A stretch of DNA of 64,000 nt from an uncultured Lachnospiraceae bacterium (GCA_947382625.1 CANDAG010000010.1:47320-111319); one strand, 5' to 3'. Shown: positions 7,157 to 16,507, numbered from the stretch's first letter. A program made the numbers and translations. The notes: generated by a model not told the origin, from the sequence alone.

Positions 7157-8650
7157 TTAATAATTGCCAAGTTCTGCACTTAACCAGCTGATTCGTTTAT
7201 CAAGCCATGTAAACAAAAAATCTACATTCTCATTGTATGTTTTTAATGCGCCAATCTCATCTCTGATTCTCCATGTGGCAGAACCAAGAACAGGCCAACG
7301 TTCAAAATTTGCATCGATATCCTGTTGAAAAATGATAGCTTTTTCTTTTTCGGATTGCAGAAAATCCTGAATGGCGGGCAGGGATTCTCCCCATTTCTCT
7401 GATAATAGTTCCCTGAATTCAGGCATTTCTATCAATGTATTAAACCATGCGTTTTGATTACTGGTATCCGGATACCATGTTTCATAATCAGCACCTCCGG
7501 TTCCGGAAACACCGCAGCTCTGATCGAAGTCCCATAATGGACCTAAGTATAATTTGTCGTTCTGAGGCTTATAGGCAAACATGCTCCATCCCATATCGCC
7601 ATTTAAGACAATTTCATTTACTAAGAACCAATTGCAAAAGGACTCAATATCTATCAAATCAGTAATGGTATTCCAGTCTTTTGTTAAAATGGCAGAATTT
7701 ACCAGTTGCATGTAGCCTTCAATATATTCTTGCTGATATTGAGTTATGACACTTGATTGAGGATATAATATTTCGCAGGAGAAATAGTCTTGCCAGTTAT
7801 TTTCAGCTTCGTCAACCAGAGGAAGAGTAAATCCATCTAATTCACCGCCCAATTCTACAAAAAAACTGACAACAATATCCTCCGGGCCATAAGGAGCTTC
7901 TATATTTACTCTATTAATTCCTGTTTCTACCTGTTCACAGAGCAAGTATAAACCCAGATATTCTTCATTATAAAATAACTGTACCCATTGACATTCTGAT
8001 GTATACTGAAGTCCTAAAAGTTGTCCTAATCCTAGGGCTATTTCATTTCTCATCAAAGTATAATCCACTGAATTACTGAGCAAAACCCAATCCTTGTCAG
8101 AACCCATTTCAAATAAATTCTGACGATCATCAAATTTAATCTTATACGATTTTTTGTCAAATTCTTGCCATGTACTGTTCCCACGTCCCCGGATTTTTCC
8201 GTTTATATTTGTCAGACAGTCATTTGTAGTAGTATTAGTGAGTGTATAAGTACAGGTATTATATTCATAACGGTCAATATTTTCCCATTCAACTTCGGAT
8301 GTAATATGGATTTCCGGTAATAAAAACTCTGTTTCTGGATTTTTTTCGACTATCTTTGCATAGACGGCAGTATTTTCTGCAGGAATTGACTCGATCATCA
8401 CTTTGTCATTTAGTTCCTGATCATGGTACCATCCTGAGAAATATGTGTTCTCTCCGTAATCTGCATCAGGAGCATCAAGCCTTATTATTTGCTTCCAGCA
8501 AGGGATCATATATGTTTGCTGGTAGGTCTGTGTTTCATTGCCTGGAATACAATATGTGATGGTGCAGGTTTTGATGCAGGTGGTAAGGAAAAGTAACAAG
8601 GCTATTAATATAATTGAAAAAATCAGAGCGATTTGTTTTTTATTGTACAT
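7157..8650 (-). CDS. CotH kinase family protein with N-terminal InlB-type B-repeat
   Basis: 497 residues. One N-terminal membrane segment (about 7-26), then a Listeria-Bacteroides type repeat (YFSGWYHDQE...AENTAVYAKI, about 69-100), then a CotH kinase domain: KIRGRGNSTW near 148, KKSYKIKF near 165, WVLLSNSVDYTLMRNEIALG near 188, EYLGLYLLCEQVE near 228 and LWDFDQSCG near 380. CotH proteins are atypical protein kinases first known from spore coat; with a membrane anchor this one would act outside the cell. AGGAGAT precedes the ATG. It is divergent from the GT-C gene and convergent with the degenerate CotH-like gene. The substrate is unknown; partnership with the VTC/DUF4956 module is inferred from the second copy of the module. 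Confidence 0.85.
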   Translation of the reverse strand: MYNKKQIALIFSIILIALLLFLTTCIKTCTITYCIPGNETQTYQQTYMIPCWKQIIRLDAPDADYGENTYFSGWYHDQELNDKVMIESIPAENTAVYAKIVEKNPETEFLLPEIHITSEVEWENIDRYEYNTCTYTLTNTTTNDCLTNINGKIRGRGNSTWQEFDKKSYKIKFDDRQNLFEMGSDKDWVLLSNSVDYTLMRNEIALGLGQLLGLQYTSECQWVQLFYNEEYLGLYLLCEQVETGINRVNIEAPYGPEDIVVSFFVELGGELDGFTLPLVDEAENNWQDYFSCEILYPQSSVITQYQQEYIEGYMQLVNSAILTKDWNTITDLIDIESFCNWFLVNEIVLNGDMGWSMFAYKPQNDKLYLGPLWDFDQSCGVSGTGGADYETWYPDTSNQNAWFNTLIEMPEFRELLSEKWGESLPAIQDFLQSEKEKAIIFQQDIDANFERWPVLGSATWRIRDEIGALKTYNENVDFLFTWLDKRISWLSAELGNY

Positions 8651-8688
8651 CGGTTAAATCTCCTATGATATTTCTATGTATTTTCTCA

Positions 8689-8697
8689 ATTATAACA
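8689..8697 (-). promoter_or_regulatory. Extended -10 for the CotH gene
   Basis: The minus strand reads TGTTATAAT, an exact extended -10, 39 bases before the CotH start. No convincing -35 is visible. Confidence 0.45.
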
Positions 8698-8719
8698 CAT
8701 AAAAAGTTTTCGGAATAGC

Positions 8720-8748
8720 TTGATGTCCATTCCCGCATAAAGTATAAT
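8720..8748 (+). promoter_or_regulatory. Promoter for the GT-C-type gene
   Basis: -35 TTGATG (8720-8725), a 17-base spacer, -10 TATAAT (8743-8748). It lies back to back with the CotH promoter. Its position rules out the TTG at 8749 as a start codon. Confidence 0.65.
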
Positions 8749-8796
8749 TTGGTTGCAGAAAAAAGAGTATTTATATTTTATGAGAGGTTGAAAAAG

Positions 8797-10992
8797 ATGG
8801 AATCTGTTACGAAAGTACACAAAATTATATATCCCATTGCAAATTATGGTATTCGTATTCTGTTTTCACTGATCCTATTCGGGCTATGTCTGCAAAGTAT
8901 GTTCAGTACTGGTTTTATTGGGAAGGTTATAAACGAAGACGGTTCAGTGCAGAATAGAACATTCAATATCGCAGATTCCCCGGTCTGGCATCTGCTTATT
9001 TTTTTATTGTGTATTGTAGGTATGGTTACGGTTAAAAGATTATGGCATGATGTAAAACAGCAACTGGCCTTTGACAGGATATCAAGAAAGATAACAACAC
9101 ATGGAGCATTGAAGATACTATACATCATAACAGGAATGGCTGGATGCATTTGGATTTTGGCCACGCAACTATACCCAATATCTGATCCTGAGAAGATTTA
9201 TGAAATATCGATGCAATGGCGGAAATTGGATTTTTCCTCCTTTGTAGAAGTTGGTTATTTGTTCCGGTACCCTTACCAGAGCGGGATTGTTTTATTTTAT
9301 TATCTACTGTCATTTCTGTTTGGAACCAATAACTTCATTGTTTTACAGCTTGTCAATGTGCCGGCGCTTATTTTCATTTATTACTATGTGGCAAAGTTGG
9401 CTGAGGATTATTGGAAAGATGATAAGGAGATACGACTTATAGTTTATATTGCTCTGGCAGTGTGGTTCCCTCTGTTTTTTTATATTACGTACCTGTATGG
9501 GATTTTAATTGGCATGGCATTATCACTGGCAGGAGTCAGTATGTCTCTTCGATATTTAAAGACAAGAAGAATAAAGTATATGTTCATTGCTGCGCTGTGC
9601 ATTGGACTTGCAACAGTCTTTAAAATGAATTGCCTGATTTATATGGTGGCGATTTGCTGCTATCTGGTTTATGACATAATTGTTACATCTGAGTGGAAAA
9701 ACAGGCTTTGCTCGGTCTTTTTTGTTTTTTTGATGATTTTAAGTGTGAAGGGGTTGAATCAGGCTGTTTACAGCTACGTAGAGCATTTGTCTGGTTATGA
9801 GATGCCGGATGGAGAAGTGATGCTTTCCTGGGTAGCTATGGGGCTTCAGGAATCACCCAATGGTCCGGGCAGTTACAATGGGTATATTGGCGAGGTCTTT
9901 GAGGAATATCATTATGATACAGAGAAGATTACAGAAGCCTCCATCGCAGAGATTAAGAAAAATATGAAAGATATGCTGTCAAACTGGTATGATAAAGGAC
10001 TTCCCTTCTTTGCCAGAAAAAATGCCTTTCAATGGAATGACCCAACATTTAGAGGGGTGTATTTGTCAAGAAACAGATCTTCTAATGTCAGGCATTCTGA
10101 TTTTGTAGAGAGTATTCTGACAGGAGAGGGTAGTGTCAGACTCAGTGTATTTTTAAATTGTGCACAGACATTAATCTTGCTGGGAGCATTTTGCTGTGTG
10201 ATTGCCCGGTTTGGCAGTAGAAATTTGTATGAATTATTTGGCGGTGTTATTTTTCTGGGAGGATATTTGTTTCACTTTTTTTGGGAGGCAAGCGCTTCGT
10301 ATACGATTCCTTACTTTATTATGCTGATTCCTTATGCGGTGAAAGGTTTTTTGATTGTGGCACACAGGATAGAAACTTTGTATGAGATATTAAAATATAA
10401 AAACCATGGTGATATGCAAACGAGGATGGCATGGAGGAAAAGCAGTAAGGTTTCAATAGTTATGTTGCTGATCGTATTGCTCTCTTTATCTGCCTTTGCC
10501 AGGACAAATATTTTTGCAAATACCATTGCATTGAATGATGGCGATGCAGCGGCAGAACAATTTTATCACGAAAGGCAGGTTCCGGATTTTTTAAATGGCT
10601 ACTATACTGTTTCTCCGTATCTGGCAGAGGAGGTGGCACTTACGGAACGGGAAGGCAATATACAAACAGAATCTGTAACAGGGCAAATGGAGCAAAAAGT
10701 AGCGGTTGTAATGGACAATGGATATATTACATTGCGATTTCGAAATTCAGAGAAAGTGGCTGCTGTTTTGCCGGAAGAAAATAATCGCCTTATAAGTTAT
10801 ATCGATGATGACATGAATTTCTTTTATGATGCAGACAAAAAGGCATATGATAAATGGACGATCCAACAGGCAGAGAAAGATTGTTATTTTATTGTGATCA
10901 ACGGGCTTGCTTTGACCTATGATACGGACAGTGGGCAGGTTTTTCTGAAAGCTTGTACGGAAAAAGAAGAACAGAAATGGGTATTAAGGTAG
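8797..10992 (+). CDS. GT-C-type polytopic membrane glycosyltransferase with C-terminal ricin-like tail
   Basis: 731 residues with roughly a dozen hydrophobic segments up to about residue 595, then a soluble C-terminal part. The first large loop carries YPISDPEKIYEIS, an acidic motif placed as in GT39/ArnT-like lipid-linked sugar transferases, so transfer from a polyprenyl-phosphate sugar outside the membrane is inferred. The tail contains DKWTIQQ, NGLALTYD and EQKWVL, the spacing and QxW ending of a ricin-type beta-trefoil repeat, which would bind glycan. The ATG at 8797 has GAGAGGT upstream; a longer frame starts inside the promoter. The 3' end overlaps the convergent acyltransferase gene by 9 bases. 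Acceptor and sugar are unknown. Confidence 0.65.
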   Translation: MESVTKVHKIIYPIANYGIRILFSLILFGLCLQSMFSTGFIGKVINEDGSVQNRTFNIADSPVWHLLIFLLCIVGMVTVKRLWHDVKQQLAFDRISRKITTHGALKILYIITGMAGCIWILATQLYPISDPEKIYEISMQWRKLDFSSFVEVGYLFRYPYQSGIVLFYYLLSFLFGTNNFIVLQLVNVPALIFIYYYVAKLAEDYWKDDKEIRLIVYIALAVWFPLFFYITYLYGILIGMALSLAGVSMSLRYLKTRRIKYMFIAALCIGLATVFKMNCLIYMVAICCYLVYDIIVTSEWKNRLCSVFFVFLMILSVKGLNQAVYSYVEHLSGYEMPDGEVMLSWVAMGLQESPNGPGSYNGYIGEVFEEYHYDTEKITEASIAEIKKNMKDMLSNWYDKGLPFFARKNAFQWNDPTFRGVYLSRNRSSNVRHSDFVESILTGEGSVRLSVFLNCAQTLILLGAFCCVIARFGSRNLYELFGGVIFLGGYLFHFFWEASASYTIPYFIMLIPYAVKGFLIVAHRIETLYEILKYKNHGDMQTRMAWRKSSKVSIVMLLIVLLSLSAFARTNIFANTIALNDGDAAAEQFYHERQVPDFLNGYYTVSPYLAEEVALTEREGNIQTESVTGQMEQKVAVVMDNGYITLRFRNSEKVAAVLPEENNRLISYIDDDMNFFYDADKKAYDKWTIQQAEKDCYFIVINGLALTYDTDSGQVFLKACTEKEEQKWVLR

Positions 10993-12012
10993 CATAATAC
11001 CATTGGGCGTAAATTGGATTAATTTCTGGTCAATTTTTCCTAAGACAAATTCTCGAATGACGCCAATTAACAGACATGACACTAAAATCAGGAATACAAT
11101 TCCGGCCAGAATCGCAAACCCGGCAATATTTCCAGGAGATTGAAAGCCGATATCGGAAAGATATTCCATAATTACACGGACCAGAGTATTATTCAAAGCA
11201 AAAACTGCAAATATATAGGCAGCAGCTTTGTTGATAAAACCGGAATGGAAGTTAAGATTTTTAAACAGGTAGAAGAGAATAACAGCCATAATAAGGTTAG
11301 TAATACTGTTATCTTTACATAAGTGATGATAGATGCCCCCAACCTGGAGGGGAAATTCATGGGAGACACCATTGATAAGCCACAAAATAATAAATAATAA
11401 TCCGGCTTTTTTGGGAATTACGGTATCCTTATATGTATGGATATACCGTCCGACCATATAGACGATTATCATTTGAGAAAGTCCTTTACCGTTATTCGGG
11501 ATTAGTTCAAAATAAAAAAATGTAGGCAACACACTAAAAAGGAGCAATAGAAGGCATAAAAGCTTCTTAAACTCTTCATGATCCAGAGAATCAATGAACT
11601 TTTGAATGTATTTACTAAGAAAGAGCAGACATATATAGCAGGAATAGAACCAATATTTTCTGGTGATAAAAGGGAAAAATGATTTTACAAGTTGTTCTAA
11701 AAGGGCTGCTCCTGCCATTTGATCTGGCGATGATAAGCACAAAATCCCCAGCTCTAACAGAGAGTATGTGATCATCATGCATTCCATCTTGACAAATTTT
11801 TTGAGATTAAAGGTGATTCCATAATAGCCTGAAATTAAAATGAAGCAGGAAACGCCTATATTACAGATTCCGTTTATCAATCCATTGAATATAGTCCATA
11901 GATTGCCGGTACAAAAGGTTGAAAGGTACATGTTAGCGTGGACAAAAATGATCATATACATTGCAATAATACGGAGTAATTCATGATTTGAATTTCTGGA
12001 AGATGCTTTCAT
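10984..12012 (-). CDS. Acyltransferase family 3 membrane protein
   Basis: 342 residues with about ten membrane segments. The N-terminal NHELLRIIAMYMIIFVHA gives the family hallmark R-x10-H of acyltransferase-3 proteins such as OafA and WecH, which acetylate sugars of surface polysaccharides from the cytoplasmic side. The next block, ISCFILISGYYG-like (VSCFILISGYYG near 55), also fits. AGAGG precedes the ATG. It is a single minus-strand gene whose end overlaps the convergent GT-C gene by 9 bases. The acyl group and target sugar cannot be told from sequence. Confidence 0.82.
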   Translation of the reverse strand: MKASSRNSNHELLRIIAMYMIIFVHANMYLSTFCTGNLWTIFNGLINGICNIGVSCFILISGYYGITFNLKKFVKMECMMITYSLLELGILCLSSPDQMAGAALLEQLVKSFFPFITRKYWFYSCYICLLFLSKYIQKFIDSLDHEEFKKLLCLLLLLFSVLPTFFYFELIPNNGKGLSQMIIVYMVGRYIHTYKDTVIPKKAGLLFIILWLINGVSHEFPLQVGGIYHHLCKDNSITNLIMAVILFYLFKNLNFHSGFINKAAAYIFAVFALNNTLVRVIMEYLSDIGFQSPGNIAGFAILAGIVFLILVSCLLIGVIREFVLGKIDQKLIQFTPNGIMLP

Positions 12013-12057
12013 TTTTTACCTCTTATATGACCTTCTTAGTTTCAATTTTTGTATATG

Positions 12058-12066
12058 AGTATACCA
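12058..12066 (-). promoter_or_regulatory. Extended -10 for the acyltransferase gene
   Basis: The minus strand reads TGGTATACT, an extended -10 like those at 4402 and 4481, 46 bases before the start. The -35 is weak. Confidence 0.4.
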
Positions 12067-12178
12067 TACTTTTAGGCAGAAGACCATACTAACTCAAAGA
12101 ATATGATGATCGCAATCCGTAAGCTTAGGTGTATGATTGATTGCAACAGATTAACCCGGCAGAGCGGAGGAGTTACTC

Positions 12179-12207
12179 TTGTGAATAAGGATAAAATATG
12201 ATAAAAT
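12179..12207 (+). promoter_or_regulatory. Promoter for the tandem GT11 unit
   Basis: -35 TTGTGA (12179-12184), a 17-base spacer, -10 TAAAAT (12202-12207) with extended element TGA, 38 bases before the start codon. Confidence 0.6.
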
Positions 12208-12244
12208 CAGTTAATTTGTTACGGCAGGACAGGAGTTAAATGCC

Positions 12245-13207
12245 ATGAATATAATTAGGATGTCCGGAGGCTTTGCAAATCAGATGTTTCAGTATGCGCT
12301 GTATTTGAAGCTCCGATCCATAGGAAAAGAAGTAAAATTTGATGATATTAATGAATACCGCGATGAAAGGGCACATCCTATCATGCTTTCCGTATTTGGA
12401 ATTGACTATCCCAGGGCATCATGGGATGAGATCATAGAGTATACGGATGGATCCATGAAACCGCTGAAAAGAATCAGAAGGCAGCTTTTCGGGAGAAAAG
12501 CCAGGGAATATTATGAAAAGGCTTTTTATGATCCTGCAGTTTTAAGTTTTGATGATATGTATCTGCGGGGAGAGTTTAAAAGCGGAAAATATTTCGAGGA
12601 TATTTCGGAGGAAATCAGAGCTGCTTACAAATTTCCTTCGCTGGAGGACATGCATCTGCCAGAGAAACTTTATAAAAGTACAAAGGCTTGTTTAGAGGCG
12701 ATAGAGAGTACGGAAGCAGTGGGAATTCATATGTACCGCAGCGATTCCAGGCTTGATGAGGAATTGTATGAAGGAATCTGTACGGAGAAGTATTATGAAG
12801 GAGCTGTGAGATTTCTTGAGGAAAAATGCCCGGATGCCTCTTTTTATATTTTTAGTAATGAGCCTAAATGGGTAAAAAACTGGGTTACACATTTGGTGGA
12901 GTGCCAGATCAAAGACGGAATGGACGAAGAAGAAATCAAAGCCCTGAAAAAACGTTTCACCATGGTGGTAAGTAATACGGAATATACCGGTTATCTGGAT
13001 ATGATGTTGATGAGTAAGTGTAAGCATAATATTATTTCTAATTCCAGCTTTGGCTGGTGGGCTTCCTGGCTGAACGATCATCCGGATAAGCTGGTGATCG
13101 CACCGGATAGATGGGAAAACGACAGGGACTGTGCGGATGATATATATACGCAGGGGATGGTGCTGGTCAATGCAAAAGGAAGAGTTAATAAGGTGGTAAG
13201 GGAATGA
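12245..13207 (+). CDS. GT11-family (alpha-1,2-fucosyltransferase-like) protein with altered catalytic motif
   Basis: 320 residues, cytoplasmic. GT11 enzymes move fucose from GDP-fucose (or use related GDP-sugars). The N-terminus MNIIRMSGGFANQMFQYALY keeps the family start, though GGLGNQ has become GGFANQ. The diagnostic HxRRGDY is HMYRSDS near residue 160, losing one Arg and the Gly-Asp. The later block NIISNSSFGWWASWL near 262 is normal. The gene at 14567 is a close paralogue with all motifs intact, so this copy is probably a diverging or inactive duplicate, or has a changed donor. AGGAG precedes the ATG. The next gene starts 8 bases after the stop. Confidence 0.8.
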   Translation: MNIIRMSGGFANQMFQYALYLKLRSIGKEVKFDDINEYRDERAHPIMLSVFGIDYPRASWDEIIEYTDGSMKPLKRIRRQLFGRKAREYYEKAFYDPAVLSFDDMYLRGEFKSGKYFEDISEEIRAAYKFPSLEDMHLPEKLYKSTKACLEAIESTEAVGIHMYRSDSRLDEELYEGICTEKYYEGAVRFLEEKCPDASFYIFSNEPKWVKNWVTHLVECQIKDGMDEEEIKALKKRFTMVVSNTEYTGYLDMMLMSKCKHNIISNSSFGWWASWLNDHPDKLVIAPDRWENDRDCADDIYTQGMVLVNAKGRVNKVVRE

Positions 13208-13214
13208 AACAGCT

Positions 13215-14474
13215 ATGAATAAAAGATGGTTTTTGTGCAGGGCAGCGGGATATCTTCTACTGTCAGTCATTGGGGGCTGTATCTTAATGATACTGGTATA
13301 CTTACTGCCTACGGATAAAATGAAAGATCATGTTGCAGAAAGTGCCGAGATGCTTATGCAGGAAGGGACTTACTATCAGTGGGCTACAGGCTATAAGAAT
13401 GCGCAGTCAGATACTTATACGGATGCCTCCCTGTATCTGAACGCCATGTATCCGGGAAGCGGCAGTGCAGTGAAAGACGCAATGAACAATCCGCGCAGGC
13501 TCTATGGTGACGATAATAATGAAGAGTCCGCGGTATTAACCGCCACCGGTCAGATAGAAGGACGGCAGGGCCATGATGTCAATTACGGCAGATACTGGCA
13601 TGGTAGCCTGGTTTTGTTAAAGCCCATGCTGTTGGTATTTAATCTTTCGGATATCCGTATGTTCGGTATGATCCTGCATATGGGGTTACTCTTTATGAGT
13701 GTGGCAGGGTTTGTGAAGCGGGGGCTTACGCAGGGACTGCCGGGTTTTTTTCTTGCAGTGAGCATGCTTAATCCCATTACGGCGGTAATGTGCTTTTGCT
13801 ATTCTGTGGAGTATACCCTGGTCTTACTGGGAGTTGTTTTGATTCTCTGCTTCCATGAATTTTTTCAAAAAGGATGGAATTATTATTACTATTTCCTGTT
13901 TTCAGGGATCTGTACAGTATTTTTTAATGAATTGAGCTTTCCCATGGTGGTGTTCGGCGTTTCGCTGATTCTCTACCTGCTGTTGAGCGAAGAAAAGGGA
14001 TTGCCGTTGGTTAAAAAGGAACTGGCCCTTGGAATATGCTGGGGGGCAGGCTATGTGTTTATGTGGATGGGAAAATGGCTGTGCGCGTGGGTACTGACGG
14101 GTTACAATTATTTTGGGGAATCCATAGGGCAGGCCGCAAGGTACACCTCGGATCATGCCACGTGGGAAGCAGAAAACCCAACCGTGTGGGAACGACTGTA
14201 CAAAAATATACATATATACGAAAAATGGCCCTTTGTCATCCTTATTATGCTGGTAGCTGTTCTGATGTTTTTTTATTTCTATCAGAGAAGGCGTACCGGT
14301 GGGAGGGTGTGCGTACAGCGGATGCTTCCATATTTTTTGGCAGCGTTGTTTCCCTTTGCGGTTTATATCGGGCTGGGGAACGGATACTCTTATGTGCATT
14401 ACTGGTTTACCCACCGACTCCTTGCAATCAGCGCATTTGCCGGAGTATGTATGCTTTGGAAAGGCATTGAATAA
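13215..14474 (+). CDS. Polytopic membrane protein of unknown function
   Basis: 419 residues. One membrane segment at about 11-31, an extracytoplasmic stretch of some 100 residues rich in Tyr, Asn and Asp (for example DTYTDASLYLNAMYPGSG), then about nine further hydrophobic segments. I do not recognise the family. The arrangement of a polar first loop followed by many membrane segments recalls lipid-linked sugar transferases or polymerases but no hallmark motif is clear. AAGGGAAT overlaps the previous stop and serves the ATG. It lies between two paralogous GT11 genes, so a role in the same glycan is likely. Confidence 0.6.
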   Translation: MNKRWFLCRAAGYLLLSVIGGCILMILVYLLPTDKMKDHVAESAEMLMQEGTYYQWATGYKNAQSDTYTDASLYLNAMYPGSGSAVKDAMNNPRRLYGDDNNEESAVLTATGQIEGRQGHDVNYGRYWHGSLVLLKPMLLVFNLSDIRMFGMILHMGLLFMSVAGFVKRGLTQGLPGFFLAVSMLNPITAVMCFCYSVEYTLVLLGVVLILCFHEFFQKGWNYYYYFLFSGICTVFFNELSFPMVVFGVSLILYLLLSEEKGLPLVKKELALGICWGAGYVFMWMGKWLCAWVLTGYNYFGESIGQAARYTSDHATWEAENPTVWERLYKNIHIYEKWPFVILIMLVAVLMFFYFYQRRRTGGRVCVQRMLPYFLAALFPFAVYIGLGNGYSYVHYWFTHRLLAISAFAGVCMLWKGIE

Positions 14475-14566
14475 TGGTAAAAGTAAGTAGCTATGTATAT
14501 TAATATCAAACGCTGCCACGCTTCGCGAGACAGCTTATTGAATTAAAAACGGGAGCCAGAAAGTTT

Positions 14567-15475
14567 ATGATCATTATCAGGATGACCGGCGGCCTCGGGA
14601 ATCAGATGTTCGAGTACGCCCTGTATTTAAAACTCCGTTCTATGGGAAAAGAGGTTAAATTTGACGATATTACAGAGTATGAGCTTGACAACGCAAGACC
14701 TGTCATGCTTTGGGCGTTTGACATTTCTTATCCCAAGGCTAAAAAAGAAGAAATAAATGAGATAACAGATGGCTTCATGAAGCTGTCTCATAGGATAAGA
14801 AGAAAGCTTTTTGGAAGAAAATCGTTGGAGTATCATGAAAAAGATTGTAATTATGATGAACAGATACTCTTGGTGGATCCCGCATATCTGACGGGTTACT
14901 TTCAGAGCGAAAAGTATTTTCAGGACGTGGTTAATGATGTGCGGAAAGCGTTTACCTTTTCGGATCGGATTTGGGAAAAGCTGGATGGAAAGCTAAAGCA
15001 ACAGATCAAAACCTATCTTGGACAGATAGAAAACTCTGTCTCCATATCAGTGCATGTGCGCAGGGGAGATTATATTGAGAAAAAGGAAATATATGGCGGT
15101 ATATGCACGGAAAAATATTATAAAGCAGCAATAGAATACATGGAGAAGCAATTTCCGGAGGGACATTTTTATCTGTTCAGCAATGAACCATTGTGGGTAA
15201 AAGGCTGGATAGAAGAAAATTATGGGGAAGATAATCGATTTATAATAATAGAAGGAACAACGGAAGAAACAGGTTATCTTGACCTTCTGCTCATGAGTCG
15301 GTGTAAAGGCCATATTATTGCCAATTCCAGCTTTAGCTGGTGGGGGGCATGGTTAGATGATCGTTATGAAAAAAAGGTTATCGCTCCGGCAAAGTGGGCG
15401 AACAACCAGGCGTTTATTGATATCTATTGGGAAAATATGATCAAAATCACGGCAGAGGGTGGACTGGCAGAATGA
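14567..15475 (+). CDS. GT11-family alpha-1,2-fucosyltransferase-like protein
   Basis: 302 residues, the usual length. Seen: MTGGLGNQMFEYALYLKLR at the N-terminus, VSVHVRRGDYI-type motif (SVHVRRGDYIEKK near 163) with both arginines, HFYLFSNEP near 203, and HIIANSSFSWWGAWL near 247. It transfers a deoxyhexose, most likely fucose, in alpha-1,2 linkage from a GDP donor; the exact sugar is inferred from the family. GGGAG lies 12 bases before the ATG. The 3' end overlaps the GT2 gene (ATGA). It is closely related to the protein at 12245. Confidence 0.88.
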   Translation: MIIIRMTGGLGNQMFEYALYLKLRSMGKEVKFDDITEYELDNARPVMLWAFDISYPKAKKEEINEITDGFMKLSHRIRRKLFGRKSLEYHEKDCNYDEQILLVDPAYLTGYFQSEKYFQDVVNDVRKAFTFSDRIWEKLDGKLKQQIKTYLGQIENSVSISVHVRRGDYIEKKEIYGGICTEKYYKAAIEYMEKQFPEGHFYLFSNEPLWVKGWIEENYGEDNRFIIIEGTTEETGYLDLLLMSRCKGHIIANSSFSWWGAWLDDRYEKKVIAPAKWANNQAFIDIYWENMIKITAEGGLAE

Positions 15476-16488
15476 GGAAGGATAGGTTGCTTTCAGTTAT
15501 CGTAACTGCATATAATATTGAGGATTATCTTCCCCGGTGCGTTGAAAGCCTTCTTGCACAGACCTACAGTCCCATAGAGATCATATTGGTGGACGACGGG
15601 TCAGAGGACGGAACCCCGCAGATCTGTGATGACTATGCAGAACGGAATGAGAATTTATACGTGATCCACCAGAAAAACGGCGGGCCCTCCGCCGCAAGAA
15701 ACGCCGGACTTGCCATTGCAAAGGGAGATTATATCGGCTATGTGGACGGGGATGACTGGACAGAGCCCGGGATGTATGAGGCTATGCTGAAGGCCTGTGT
15801 GGAAACCGGAGCCCAGATCGCCATATGTACTTATCGACAGGTGGGACAGGGAGCGGAAAAGATCCATCCTACAGGCAATATTTTAGAGCTGGACAAAGGA
15901 GAGGCGCTTGAGCTGTATATCAGCGGGGATCCCCAGTATCATATTTATCATTCTGTGTGGAGCAAGCTTTTTGAGAGAAATACGATCAGGGATATCCGTT
16001 TCCCGGAGGGGCGGAAATCGGAGGATATTATGTACACCACCTGGGCCCTTACCCGGGCGTCTAAATGTGTGTTTCTGGATACCCCCTATTATAACTACCG
16101 GATGGACAGAAGCGGCAGCATTATGAACACCCAGCTCCATGAACGCAGATTTCAGGACGAGATCCCGTTTTGGAAGGAACAGGAGGAGTACCTGAGAAAC
16201 CGGGGGTTCGAAGATCTGGCGGATAAGTCGGCCTATCAGTTTTACCGCAGGATGCTGTTTTATTATGTGGATTTTAAAGACAGAGGCATGAAAAACTCCG
16301 CGAAAGAGCTGATGAGCCTTTTGCGGAGTGAAAAGCCAAAAATCGGGATTGTTTACAAGAGGGATTATGCGGCGTCCGGCGATAAGGCCAGAATGAAGCT
16401 GGCGTTTTTCTGGCCGGAGGCCTATTATTGGACGGTAAAGCTATATGACAGATTTATCATACCGTTGCGGCAGCGGGGAAAGGGGTGA
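15472..16488 (+). CDS. GT2-family glycosyltransferase
   Basis: 338 residues. Family 2 GT-A fold at the N-terminus: LLSVIVTAYNIEDYLPRCVE, ILVDDGSEDGT near 42 and YVDGDDW near 88 (the metal-binding D-x-D). The C-terminal 130 residues are basic with no membrane segment, so the enzyme is cytoplasmic or peripheral. I use the ATG at 15472, which overlaps the previous stop as ATGA and has GGGTGG upstream, instead of the longer frame from 15427 that would lie inside the GT11 gene. Sugar specificity is not visible. It faces a convergent O-methyltransferase gene 19 bases away. Confidence 0.88.
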   Translation: MRKDRLLSVIVTAYNIEDYLPRCVESLLAQTYSPIEIILVDDGSEDGTPQICDDYAERNENLYVIHQKNGGPSAARNAGLAIAKGDYIGYVDGDDWTEPGMYEAMLKACVETGAQIAICTYRQVGQGAEKIHPTGNILELDKGEALELYISGDPQYHIYHSVWSKLFERNTIRDIRFPEGRKSEDIMYTTWALTRASKCVFLDTPYYNYRMDRSGSIMNTQLHERRFQDEIPFWKEQEEYLRNRGFEDLADKSAYQFYRRMLFYYVDFKDRGMKNSAKELMSLLRSEKPKIGIVYKRDYAASGDKARMKLAFFWPEAYYWTVKLYDRFIIPLRQRGKG

Positions 16489-16507
16489 GAAATCCCTGAG
16501 CCGGGGC

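Noticed and set aside
8749-8796. Upstream TTG start for the GT-C gene
   Set aside because: It begins at the last bases of a TATAAT -10 box; the ATG at 8797 has its own ribosome site.
14036-14470. 144-codon plus-strand frame inside the membrane protein gene at 13215
   Set aside because: Out-of-frame shadow with no ribosome site or recognisable domain.
14507-14533. Small hairpin GCTGCC...GACAGC before the second GT11 gene
   Set aside because: Stem is short and interrupted, with no T tract and no matching copy elsewhere in the window.
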